64,000 nt of DNA, from assembly GCA_034668825.1 (NCBI GenBank), contig JAXDOR010000246.1, positions 1 through 64,000 of the forward strand. Reading direction: 5' to 3'. The DNA is from CANKHA01 sp034668825. GTDB taxonomy: Bacteria; Pseudomonadota; Alphaproteobacteria; Rhizobiales; Xanthobacteraceae. How positions within the stretch are numbered: position 1 is the stretch's first letter; the number at the start of each line of letters is the position of its first letter. The notes beneath the pieces were generated by a model, which saw nothing but the letters and a program-made list of their open reading frames with translations, was not told where the DNA came from and ran no database searches. Below are positions 27,132-36,385 of the stretch, piece by piece. The position numbers were made by a program, and so were the translations under genes.

Positions 27132-28181
27132 TTGCGCACCTTCGGAACTGATAATGGATCGATCAGCCCCTCTTCCGCCGAGGGCGCCGCATCCACGCAA
27201 ATCGTTCTGGCTTTTGAGGACAACCGGCTCGCCTCGGCGCTGTTTGGTCAATACGGACAGAACCTCGCCCTGATCGAGCGCCGGCTCGCTGTTACGGCGG
27301 ATTCCCGCGGCAATCACGTCACCATCGAAGGCCCACGCGATTCCGTTGAACAAGCACGCCGCGTCCTCGAAGGTCTCTACGAGCAGATAAAGCGCGGTCA
27401 TGAACTGGTTGCTGGCGACGTCGAAGGCGCGATCCGGCTCGCCATCGCTCAGGGCTCGCTGTTCGATTTTGACCCTGCTTCTGCGCCGCATAGTTTCACG
27501 GAAATAAACCTCCGCAAGCGCCCCGTCCGCGCCCGGACCGCCGCGCAGGATTTCTATATTAGGGCCCTGCAACACCACTCCCTGGTATTCGGCACCGGCC
27601 CCGCGGGCACCGGCAAGACTTGGCTGGCCGTCGCCCACGCGGTCCAGCTATTCGAGCGCAAGCAGGTTGACCGCATTATTCTGTCGCGGCCCGCGGTCGA
27701 AGCCGGCGAACGCCTAGGGTTTCTTCCTGGCGACATGCGCGAGAAGGTAGATCCTTACCTGCGGCCGATCTACGACGCGCTCGATGACCTGATGGACCCC
27801 CGCATCGTCGAACGCGCCCTGCAAACCGGCGAGATCGAAATCGCGCCGCTCGCCTTCATGCGTGGGCGCACGCTGACCAACGCCGCGGTCATCCTCGACG
27901 AAGCACAAAATACCACGTCGATGCAGATGAAGATGTTCTTGACCAGGCTCGGTGAGAACAGCCGCATGATTGTCACCGGCGATCCGAGCCAAGTCGACTT
28001 GCCGCCGGGTCAGACGTCCGGTCTGGCGGAGGCGGTGCGGCTGCTAAAGGGCGTCGAAGGAATCGGACACGCCACCTTCACCCATGAAGATGTGATCCGC
28101 CACGAACTGGTTGCGCGCATCGTCGATGCCTATGACAAGTCGGCGGCGGCGTTGGCGCGCAAACGCGAGGGCAAGGAATGA
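27132..28181 (+). CDS. PhoH-family ATPase
   Basis: A 349-residue PhoH-like P-loop ATPase: KH-like N-terminal part, Walker A 'GTGPAGTGKTWLAV' (residues about 155-168) and Walker B 'NAAVILDEAQNTT'. Start is TTG, placed 9 bases after an AGGAG site inside the miaB end; no ATG gives a sensible N-terminus. The constant neighbour YbeY suggests an RNA-processing role, but the biochemical function of PhoH is not settled. It overlaps ybeY by 4 bases. Confidence 0.92.
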   Translation: MRTFGTDNGSISPSSAEGAASTQIVLAFEDNRLASALFGQYGQNLALIERRLAVTADSRGNHVTIEGPRDSVEQARRVLEGLYEQIKRGHELVAGDVEGAIRLAIAQGSLFDFDPASAPHSFTEINLRKRPVRARTAAQDFYIRALQHHSLVFGTGPAGTGKTWLAVAHAVQLFERKQVDRIILSRPAVEAGERLGFLPGDMREKVDPYLRPIYDALDDLMDPRIVERALQTGEIEIAPLAFMRGRTLTNAAVILDEAQNTTSMQMKMFLTRLGENSRMIVTGDPSQVDLPPGQTSGLAEAVRLLKGVEGIGHATFTHEDVIRHELVARIVDAYDKSAAALARKREGKE

Positions 28182-28690
28182 ACCCCTCGCCGCGCCGGCA
28201 ACCCGCCGCGACGCCTTTAATTGACATCATCCGTGAATCGCCCCTTTGGCAAGCCGAACCCGACACCGACCAGACTTTGCGTCGTGCCATCGCCGAGGCA
28301 GCGGCGGGGCAGTCAACAAAAGGCGCGGAGCTTGCTATCGTCTTGACTGATGACTCGAGGATTCGTGCTCTCAACCGCGTTTGGCGCGGCATCGACAAGC
28401 CGACGAACGTGCTTTCTTTCCTGGCGAAGGAGACGCGCGGTAACGGCCTGCCCATGCTGCTCGGCGATATCGTCATTGCCTATGAAACGGTGGCAAAAGA
28501 GGCGGCCGCCCAGGGAAAGCCGTTCCTGCACCACCTCGCTCATCTCTCCGTGCATGGGTTTTTGCATCTCCGCGGCTATGATCATATCGCGGAGGAAGAG
28601 GCAGATACGATGGAGCGGCTGGAGCGGGCGGTGCTCGCGCGGCTCGATATGCCCGACCCCTATGTCGCGCGCGACAGTAAGCCCGACTGA
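28178..28690 (+). CDS. ybeY: Endoribonuclease / rRNA maturation factor YbeY
   Basis: A 170-residue UPF0054 protein with the zinc motif 'HLSVHGFLHLRGYDH', preceded by 'PTNVLSFLA' and 'LLGDIVIAYETV'. YbeY is needed for 16S rRNA 3'-end maturation and ribosome quality control. The N-terminal 25 residues are less conserved. It is translationally coupled to phoH (ATGA overlap) and followed by corC after 5 bases. Confidence 0.96.
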   Translation: MNPSPRRQPAATPLIDIIRESPLWQAEPDTDQTLRRAIAEAAAGQSTKGAELAIVLTDDSRIRALNRVWRGIDKPTNVLSFLAKETRGNGLPMLLGDIVIAYETVAKEAAAQGKPFLHHLAHLSVHGFLHLRGYDHIAEEEADTMERLERAVLARLDMPDPYVARDSKPD

Positions 28691-28695
28691 CCGTC

Positions 28696-29862
28696 ATGCC
28701 TGACAATGAAACATCAAGCCGCAGCGAGCCTGCGAGCGATAACGAGATACGAAATCTCCCGGCGATTGTTCCGCGCCCGAGCAAAATCGCGACCGAGAAT
28801 GGCGATAGCTGGATTGGGCGGATGCTGCGCGCGGTGTTCGGCTGGAAGCCCGGTTCAATCCGCGCCGATCTCGAAGTCGTGTTGGAAGATGGCGCACCCG
28901 GCGAAACCGGCTTCTCGCCGGAAGAAAGGACCATGCTCAAGAACATCCTCGGCCTGCGCGAAAGCCGGGTCGAGGACATCATGTTGCCGCGCGCCGACGT
29001 GGTGGCGGTCCAGCACGACATCACGCTTGGAGAACTGGTGAAAGTGTTCGAAGGCGCGTTCCATTCGCGGCTTGTCGTCTACAACGATACACTCGACGAC
29101 CCCGTGGGCATGGTGCATATCCGCGACTTGATTGCTTTCATGACGGCACGCGCCACCGTGAGTCCCGAAGTCAATGCCAAACGAAAGAAGCCGCTGCCGG
29201 CGGGACTGGACCTGAAAGCCATCAATCTTTCAGTTCCGCTGACGTCCACCGACCTCGTTCGCACTATCCTGTTCGTTCCGCCGTCGATGCCGGCAATCGA
29301 CCTGCTGGCGAAGATGCAGGCGACGCGCATCCATCTTGCCCTGGTTATCGACGAATATGGCGGCACCGATGGTCTTGTCTCCATGGAAGACATCGTCGAA
29401 TTGATCGTGGGCGACATCGCGGACGAGCATGACGAGGATGAGACTCCCGCAGTAGTCCAGCAAGGTGACGGTTCGTTTCTTGCCGACGCGCGGGCCAGCC
29501 TCGAGGACGTCACCGCCACCGTCGGTGCCGAATTCGACGTGGGTGACGCAGCGGAGGATGTGGATACGCTTGGCGGTTATCTGGTGATGAAGATCGGCCG
29601 CGTGCCCGTTCGTGGAGAGCTTGTGCCGGGGCCGGGCATATTCGAGATCGAGGTGCTCGACGCCGATCCACGCCGGGTCAAGAAGGTCAGGATTCACCAG
29701 AGCAAGGCCAGGCGAACGGAGCGTAGCCGCGATGCAAAGCGGCGCGAGGGTTTGCCCGGCCTGCCGAATGCGCCTTCCACCTCTGCCGAACCGGCTCAGC
29801 CGGAAGGAGCGACGGATAATGCGTCCAGCGCGGCTCCTGTAAAGAACGCGCGCCAGCCGTGA
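28696..29862 (+). CDS. CorC-type CBS-pair transporter-associated protein
   Basis: A 388-residue soluble protein with two CBS domains (first around 'MLPRADVVAVQHDITLGEL' to 'GMVHIRDLIAF', second around 'SMPAIDLLAKMQ' to 'DGLVSMEDIVELIVG') and a C-terminal CorC_HlyC domain ('DTLGGYLVMKIGRVP'). No DUF21 membrane domain is present, so this is the short CorC form, associated with Mg2+/Co2+ tolerance in enterics. A disordered tail of about 55 residues ends the protein. Its stop overlaps the lnt start (GTGA). Confidence 0.93.
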   Translation: MPDNETSSRSEPASDNEIRNLPAIVPRPSKIATENGDSWIGRMLRAVFGWKPGSIRADLEVVLEDGAPGETGFSPEERTMLKNILGLRESRVEDIMLPRADVVAVQHDITLGELVKVFEGAFHSRLVVYNDTLDDPVGMVHIRDLIAFMTARATVSPEVNAKRKKPLPAGLDLKAINLSVPLTSTDLVRTILFVPPSMPAIDLLAKMQATRIHLALVIDEYGGTDGLVSMEDIVELIVGDIADEHDEDETPAVVQQGDGSFLADARASLEDVTATVGAEFDVGDAAEDVDTLGGYLVMKIGRVPVRGELVPGPGIFEIEVLDADPRRVKKVRIHQSKARRTERSRDAKRREGLPGLPNAPSTSAEPAQPEGATDNASSAAPVKNARQP

Positions 29863-31451
29863 CCCTGACTGGCTTTGCCCATTCGATTGTATTGGTCTGG
29901 GGATGGCGGCGCGCCGCTGTCGCCTTTTCCGCCGGCGCCATCTCTGCGCTGGCGCTGGCGCCCATCGATCTTTGGCCGGTGCTGTTCCTGACCTTTCCCA
30001 TATTGGTCTGGCTGACCGACGGGGCTGCCGCGGGGCGCTGGGGCGGAATTCTCGCCGCAGCCGCGATAGGCTGGTGGTTCGGCTTCGGATATTTTCTCTC
30101 CGGTCTTTATTGGGTTGGCTACGCCTTCTTAGTCGACGCCAAGACATTCGGCTGGCTGCTGCCTTTCGCGGTGGTGGCTTTGCCAGCCGCCATGGCGCTG
30201 TACACGGCCTTGGGCCTCGCGCTGGCGCGAATGATGTGGACCCGGGGGCCGACGCGCCTGTTGGCACTCGCCATTGCACTCACGGTCAGCGAATGGCTGC
30301 GGGGGCATATGTTTTCCGGATTTCCGTGGAATGCCTTCGGCTATACGTTGACCGCCCCGCTGGTGCTGGCACAGAGCGCCGCTGTTTTTGGCCTATGGGG
30401 GCTTACGTTCATCGCCGTCGCAGTGTTCGCCGGTCCGGCAACACTCACCGACGACCGCATAGACACGAGACGGCCGTGGTTGCCGCTGCTGACGAGCGTC
30501 GTCTTGCTCGGCAGCTTGGCCATTTACGGCACGATCCGCTTGGCGGCGACACCGACAAGTTTCGTCGATGGCGTGCACCTGCGGCTGATGCAGCCGAATT
30601 TAGCGCAAGACGAAAAGTTCAATTATTCATCGAAGCAGCAAGTGATGAGCCGTTATGTCGCGCTGTCGGACCGCGCCACCGGCCCGCAGTCGACAGGCAT
30701 TCGCGATGTCACGCATTTGATCTGGCCGGAATCGGCTTTTCCTTTTTTCCTCACCCGTGAAGCTGACGCATTGGCGCAGATCACGGCACTCCTGCCGCAG
30801 GGCACCGTGCTGATCACCGGCGCGGTCCGCCCGGCCGAGCCGGTCTCCGATCCAAAGAACCAACGTGCGTATAATTCGATTTATGTGATCGATCACGATG
30901 GTTCGATCCTTTCCATCTACGACAAGGTCCATCTAGTACCGTTCGGTGAATACCTACCATTCCAGAAGGTATTGGAGAGCATAGGGCTTATACAGCTCAC
31001 CAAGCTGCCGGGCGGGTTCCTGGCGGGCGATCGCCACCGCGCCTTCCCTGTGCCCCGCGCGCCGCAGTTTCTGCCGCTGTTGTGTTACGAGATCATTTTT
31101 CCGGGCGACGCGGTGCCGGGCGGAGAACGGCCAGGCTGGCTGCTTAATCTGACCAATGACGGCTGGTTCGGCATCAGTTCCGGACCCTATCAACACTTTC
31201 GGCAAGCCCGCGTTCGCGGCATCGAGGAGGGTCTTCCCTTGGTGCGCGTCGCCAATACCGGCATTTCCGCCGTGGTGGATTCGGTCGGCCGCATTATCAA
31301 CTCCCTGCCGCTCGGCACCGATGGAATTCTGGATTCGCCATTGCCGCGGGCAATCGATCCTACAATCTATTCGCGCACCGGCGAGGGATTAGTCGCTTTG
31401 ATACTTGTGGTGGCTTTTGTAATCGTCATCCGGCGCCGGCTACGTTTGTAG
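29859..31451 (+). CDS. lnt: Apolipoprotein N-acyltransferase
   Basis: A 530-residue inner-membrane enzyme with about six N-terminal helices, then a nitrilase-type domain. The catalytic triad is visible: Glu in 'IWPESAFPFF', Lys in 'YDKVHLVPFGEYLPF' and Cys in 'LCYEIIFPG'. It adds the third acyl chain to diacylglyceryl-cysteine of lipoproteins. GTG start overlapping the corC stop. The rhizobial homologue actA affects acid tolerance and also precedes an XRE regulator gene (phrR), matching the order here. Confidence 0.96.
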   Translation: MTLTGFAHSIVLVWGWRRAAVAFSAGAISALALAPIDLWPVLFLTFPILVWLTDGAAAGRWGGILAAAAIGWWFGFGYFLSGLYWVGYAFLVDAKTFGWLLPFAVVALPAAMALYTALGLALARMMWTRGPTRLLALAIALTVSEWLRGHMFSGFPWNAFGYTLTAPLVLAQSAAVFGLWGLTFIAVAVFAGPATLTDDRIDTRRPWLPLLTSVVLLGSLAIYGTIRLAATPTSFVDGVHLRLMQPNLAQDEKFNYSSKQQVMSRYVALSDRATGPQSTGIRDVTHLIWPESAFPFFLTREADALAQITALLPQGTVLITGAVRPAEPVSDPKNQRAYNSIYVIDHDGSILSIYDKVHLVPFGEYLPFQKVLESIGLIQLTKLPGGFLAGDRHRAFPVPRAPQFLPLLCYEIIFPGDAVPGGERPGWLLNLTNDGWFGISSGPYQHFRQARVRGIEEGLPLVRVANTGISAVVDSVGRIINSLPLGTDGILDSPLPRAIDPTIYSRTGEGLVALILVVAFVIVIRRRLRL

Positions 31452-31633
31452 CGATCCTCGGTAGTAATCTTAGCGGGAGCCTACCTTTCCGTTTAAATGC
31501 CGCGTGAATTGTTCTTTTAGCAGCCCGGGTTACCTGATAATTTTTATTCGCCAAAGTAATAGACGCGCCATGCGTTATTTGATCTTGTCGGAAGCAGGAA
31601 ATTTCTCGTAGTTCTTTGCGGCATTAAAAGCAC

Positions 31634-31653
31634 GAAATCAAAACATTGATTTC
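31634..31653. promoter_or_regulatory. Inverted repeat upstream of the XRE regulator
   Basis: GAAATCA and TGATTTC, a perfect 7-bp inverted repeat with a 6-base spacer, centred about 45 bases before the regulator's ATG. Position suggests an operator, perhaps for autoregulation. The region 31452-31688 otherwise shows no gene and is AT-richer than average. Confidence 0.4.
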
Positions 31654-31688
31654 TGCGGCGACCCTGGCGACAGGGAGAGAAGGAAGCA

Positions 31689-32096
31689 ATGACAAAAAAA
31701 ACGCCGAACCCCACCGACAAGCATGTGGGCAGCCGTGTGCGCATGCGCCGGATGATGCTTGGAATGAGTCAGGAGAAGCTCGGCGACGCTCTCGACCTGA
31801 CGTTCCAGCAAGTGCAGAAATATGAGAAGGGCACAAACCGCATCGGCGCGAGCCGGCTGCAACAGATCGGCCACTTCCTTCAGGTTCCAGTTTCTTTCTT
31901 CTTTGAAGGCGCGCCCGACGTGCCGGGAACGACCCGCGGCATGGGCGAGGCGCCGTCCCCCGCTTACGTCGCGGATTTTCTTTCCACCTCGGACGGGCTT
32001 GCCCTCACCAAAGCATTCATGCGGATCAAGGATGCCAAGCTCCGGCGCCGGATTGTGGATCTCGTCGCGCAAATAGCGGGCGAGGACAGTCGCTGA
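31689..32096 (+). CDS. XRE-family transcriptional regulator (PhrR-like)
   Basis: A 135-residue DNA-binding protein. The helix-turn-helix spans about residues 15-65 ('MSQEKLGDALDLTFQQVQKY', 'GTNRIGASRLQQI'), followed by a short C-terminal dimerisation part. Position between lnt and metK is the same as phrR, a low-pH-induced regulator gene in Sinorhizobium; the name is suggested by synteny and not proven. A strong AGGAAG site precedes the ATG, and an inverted repeat upstream may be its operator. Confidence 0.85.
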   Translation: MTKKTPNPTDKHVGSRVRMRRMMLGMSQEKLGDALDLTFQQVQKYEKGTNRIGASRLQQIGHFLQVPVSFFFEGAPDVPGTTRGMGEAPSPAYVADFLSTSDGLALTKAFMRIKDAKLRRRIVDLVAQIAGEDSR

Positions 32097-32134
32097 TCCG
32101 GCTGCCCGGCAACTCACTTGGCGTCGCGTTAAGC

Positions 32135-32163
32135 TTGGCGTCTTGACCTCGCGCGGGTACACT
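32135..32163 (+). promoter_or_regulatory. Candidate metK promoter
   Basis: TTGGCG, 17 bases, TACACT: 4/6 matches in each box. A nearby TTGACC (32143) is an alternative -35. Downstream, a small CGCGG/CCGCG hairpin (32192-32206) lies in the leader. No known SAM riboswitch fold was recognised. Confidence 0.3.
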
Positions 32164-32225
32164 GTAAGAAACACACCCCGACATCGGATGGCGCGGCCTA
32201 ACCGCGTGGGTGAGGAGCTTCAACA

Positions 32226-33500
<1,275 letters not shown>

Positions 33501-33605
33501 TAGCCACGCTTTTTCGTCAAGGTTCGGGCTTGTTCCGGCCACCACGCTGCCAATAGTAACGATGGGTAAGTCGTGGATGCCGGCGCCAAGCGCGGGCAAA
33601 CAAGT

Positions 33606-34304
33606 ATGAATGAATCTCAAAATCAAAGGGCTGAGCGCGCCTTCTTCGGCAGGCGCAAGGGCCGCATGCTGCGGCCACGTCAAGCCGGGTTGTTAGAGAC
33701 GCTACTGCCGCGGCTCGCCATCGACCTCAGCAAACCTGCTCCAGCCGATCTCGCCGCGCTGTTTGCACAACCCATCAACGAGGCACGGCTCGAAATCGGA
33801 TTTGGGGGCGCCGAACATCTGATCGCGGAAGCACGTGACTATCCGCGCACCGGATTCATTGGCAGCGACGCCTTCCTCAATGCCATCGCCAAGGTTCTGA
33901 CTGCGATCGATCAGAACGCCGTTGCAAATGTCCGGCTGGATTTCGGCGACGCCGCGCAGCTGATCGATTGGCTGCCGCGCGCCTCGCTCGCTCGCGTCGA
34001 TCTGCTTTATCCCGATCCGTGGCCGAAGCGGCGACATTGGAAGCGCCGTTTCGTGCAGGACGCAAGCATCAACGGCATTGCCCGCATCTTACGGCCAGGG
34101 GGAGAATTCCGCTTCGCCACCGACATTGCCGATTATGCCGCATGGACGCTGGCGCGGATGCTGCGTTCTCCCGATTTCACCTGGACCGCCGAGCGGGCCG
34201 ACGATTGGCGGCAGCCCTGGCCGGGCTTTACCGGCACGCGCTACGAGGCGAAGGCCAAGCGGGAAATGCGCGTTCCCTGTTATTTGATTTTCCGGCGGAA
34301 ATAG
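33606..34304 (+). CDS. trmB: tRNA (guanine-N7-)-methyltransferase
   Basis: A 232-residue class I SAM methyltransferase with 'RLEIGFGGAEHLIAEA' (SAM site) and the diagnostic 'LLYPDPWPKRRHWKRRFV'. It forms m7G46 in tRNA variable loops. The ATG at 33606 is chosen because the preceding 11 in-frame codons show no family similarity. It lies 105 bases after metK, its cofactor source, and is convergent with the DUF2336 gene. Confidence 0.95.
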   Translation: MNESQNQRAERAFFGRRKGRMLRPRQAGLLETLLPRLAIDLSKPAPADLAALFAQPINEARLEIGFGGAEHLIAEARDYPRTGFIGSDAFLNAIAKVLTAIDQNAVANVRLDFGDAAQLIDWLPRASLARVDLLYPDPWPKRRHWKRRFVQDASINGIARILRPGGEFRFATDIADYAAWTLARMLRSPDFTWTAERADDWRQPWPGFTGTRYEAKAKREMRVPCYLIFRRK

Positions 34305-34321
34305 ACGCGTTGGACCCGCTG

Positions 34322-35404
34322 TTACTCATGCCCCTGGCGAACCTGCCAGAAACGGACGACGCGTTGGGCCGTGGACAGCGACAGTTTTTCGAAATTGGCG
34401 TAGGCCTCATCGAGCCCTTGAGTCGACGTCCCCTGCTTGCCCGGACGCGCGGTCATGATCGCGCGCACCGTCGGCCATCCAAAGCCTGCGGCCTTGCAGA
34501 GGATTAAGACGGGATCCACCCGGTCGCCTCCCAACAATCGGTCCGCGACGTCGATCGCAATCCCGCAGAGCAGTGAGAGTGACGCCACGGTTTCCTCATA
34601 ACGTCCGGCCTTGGCGAAGTTAGTGAGCTCCGCTTCGCCGAAGCTTCCGGCCTGCCGCAGTGCCAGCACGTTGTGTTGCGCTTCCGTGTAGTCGCGCGCC
34701 GCGGCCGCACCGCCGATCTCGGCGGAGACTTCGGCCAGCACCCGGCGGATTTCCGCGGCTGTTTCCGGCTTGGCCTTGATCAGAAGCCGTTTTTGCACGA
34801 CCTCGGTCGCCTGCATCAGCAGTTCGCGAAAGAGATGCGCGGGAATGTCCGGGCGCTGCCCGACTTTCTCCGCCAGAACCCCGTCCGCCTCGGCGCGTTT
34901 GACCAGGGCCGAGAAACTGGTTTCCGAGAGGCATGCACGTTGATTGTCGGCGACGTTGCGGGCCACCTCTCGATCCCCGCGTTTGACCAGAACATCGGTG
35001 ACCGCTTCGCCGATGCTGGTGCGGCTGGAAATGGCGAGAAGATGGGCCTGGCTTTTGTTCTTGGCGATGTCGACAAGATCGGCGTCTTGCAGCCGCCCCG
35101 AGCGCATCAGCATCGGCCCGGCGATGGCGATGTCATCATCCTTGGCGAGTTGGCGCACGACCTGCGTGGGCGCGTTTGCTACCGGCGCGAGGCGCCGCGA
35201 CAACTCGGCCCGCGCCTTGGCCTCGATCTCGGCGATGAGCAGACCGAAAACGCTGTCGAATAGGTCCACGTGATCTTCGTTGTAGCCACTGGCGCCGTTG
35301 ACGAAGAGGCTGGTGATGCGCTTGAGGGTGTTGGCGCGTTTTTCGCGCGATCCGTGCTGGATAACATCTTCGAGTTCGGGGATCAGCGACTCGGCGGCGG
35401 ACAT
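34322..35404 (-). CDS. DUF2336 domain protein
   Basis: A 360-residue, largely alpha-helical cytosolic protein matching DUF2336, a family found almost only in Alphaproteobacteria. The sequence looks like repeated helical pairs (HEAT-like), for example 'GPMLMRSGRLQDADLVDIAK' and 'DVLVKRGDREVARNVADN'. No enzyme motif or membrane segment is seen. Function is unknown; a scaffold or partner-switch role is only a guess. It stands alone, convergent with trmB and divergent from rimP. Confidence 0.85.
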   Translation of the reverse strand: MSAAESLIPELEDVIQHGSREKRANTLKRITSLFVNGASGYNEDHVDLFDSVFGLLIAEIEAKARAELSRRLAPVANAPTQVVRQLAKDDDIAIAGPMLMRSGRLQDADLVDIAKNKSQAHLLAISSRTSIGEAVTDVLVKRGDREVARNVADNQRACLSETSFSALVKRAEADGVLAEKVGQRPDIPAHLFRELLMQATEVVQKRLLIKAKPETAAEIRRVLAEVSAEIGGAAAARDYTEAQHNVLALRQAGSFGEAELTNFAKAGRYEETVASLSLLCGIAIDVADRLLGGDRVDPVLILCKAAGFGWPTVRAIMTARPGKQGTSTQGLDEAYANFEKLSLSTAQRVVRFWQVRQGHE

Positions 35405-35602
35405 GCAAGCTCCCCTGGATTCGGGCCTTGGCTCCGGATCCGCTTATTGGAACTTAGAAGCTGAATCTGAATGAAGGGTTAGCCACGGTCTGGGGGCGGC
35501 GGCGGTGCCGGCAACCCTTGCGCGGAATGCAGCAAATCGCTATATTCCGGCTGTCTGCATTGGACATCTCATAACGGTCGGAGTGATCTGATCGGCTTTT
35601 GG

Positions 35603-35632
35603 GAGTGGGCCCCCCGGGACCCGCTCTTTTTT
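35603..35632 (+). terminator. Attenuator-like terminator hairpin ahead of rimP
   Basis: GAGTGGG (35603-35609) pairs with CCCGCTC (35620-35626; one T:G), with two more C:G pairs above a single mismatch, followed by six T. It lies in the rimP leader, 34 bases before the ATG and after a 200-base leader with no gene. A rho-independent terminator in front of a transcription/translation operon suggests attenuation, and NusA itself is a candidate for feedback (inference). Confidence 0.65.
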
Positions 35633-35665
35633 ATTACCAAAATCGGCCTACGGGCGAATCTAAGC

Positions 35666-36385
35666 ATGAGCGAGACGGTCGATACAACTTCCGCGTCCGA
35701 AGCAAGGCTCCTCGTGGAGCCGGGGCTGGCTGCGCGCGTTGCCGCTGCTGCCGAGCCGGTTCTTGAGGGGCTCGGCTTCCGCTTGGTGCGAGTGCGGATT
35801 TCGCCATCGGCGGGTTTGACCGTGCAAATCATGGCCGAGCGGCCGGACGGCAGCATGACTGTCGGCGATTGTGAAACGGCGTCGCGCGCCTTATCGGCGG
35901 TATTCGATGTGTCGGATCCCATCGATCGTCCGCATCGTCTTGAAATCTCCTCGCCAGGAATCGATCGTCCGCTGGTGCGCCGGTCGGATTTTGTCCGTTA
36001 TGCCGGCCATGTCGTGAAGGTAGAAATGACGATGCCGGTTGAAGGCCGCAAAAGGTTTCGCGGTCTTCTTTTGGGAACCGAGGGCGATGCGGCGAGGCTT
36101 CGCCGTGACGATGCAGTCTCCGGTGAACAGGAAGAGTTCCTGCTTCCCATCGAAGATATGACCGAGGCAAAGCTCGTACTCACCGACGAACTGGTTGCCG
36201 AAGCGCTCAGGCGCAGCAAAGCGGAAGAGCGTCAAGCGCGGGACGAGGGCAACGAGCAACCACCGTCCAAACCACGCGATCACCGGCGAGCAGCCGGTTC
36301 TATGAAACATTCCGGCGCACGTTCGGAGAAATCCGGCGCGGCGCCTAGCACGAGGGAGACTGAGCATGGCCGTCAGCGCCAATAG
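35666..36385 (+). CDS. rimP: Ribosome maturation factor RimP
   Basis: A 239-residue RimP with the family core 'LVRVRISPSAGLTVQIMAE' and 'RLEISSPGIDRPLVRRSDF', needed for 30S assembly. The last 60 residues are a charged extension ('RSKAEERQARDEGNEQPP'), longer than typical 150-200-residue members. It overlaps nusA by 20 bases and heads the rimP-nusA-ylxR-infB-rbfA-truB-rpsO-pnp operon. Confidence 0.95.
   Translation: MSETVDTTSASEARLLVEPGLAARVAAAAEPVLEGLGFRLVRVRISPSAGLTVQIMAERPDGSMTVGDCETASRALSAVFDVSDPIDRPHRLEISSPGIDRPLVRRSDFVRYAGHVVKVEMTMPVEGRKRFRGLLLGTEGDAARLRRDDAVSGEQEEFLLPIEDMTEAKLVLTDELVAEALRRSKAEERQARDEGNEQPPSKPRDHRRAAGSMKHSGARSEKSGAAPSTRETEHGRQRQ

Noticed and set aside
32097..32225. SAM riboswitch before metK
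   Set aside because: Only one 5-bp hairpin is visible and no known SAM-binding core was recognised.
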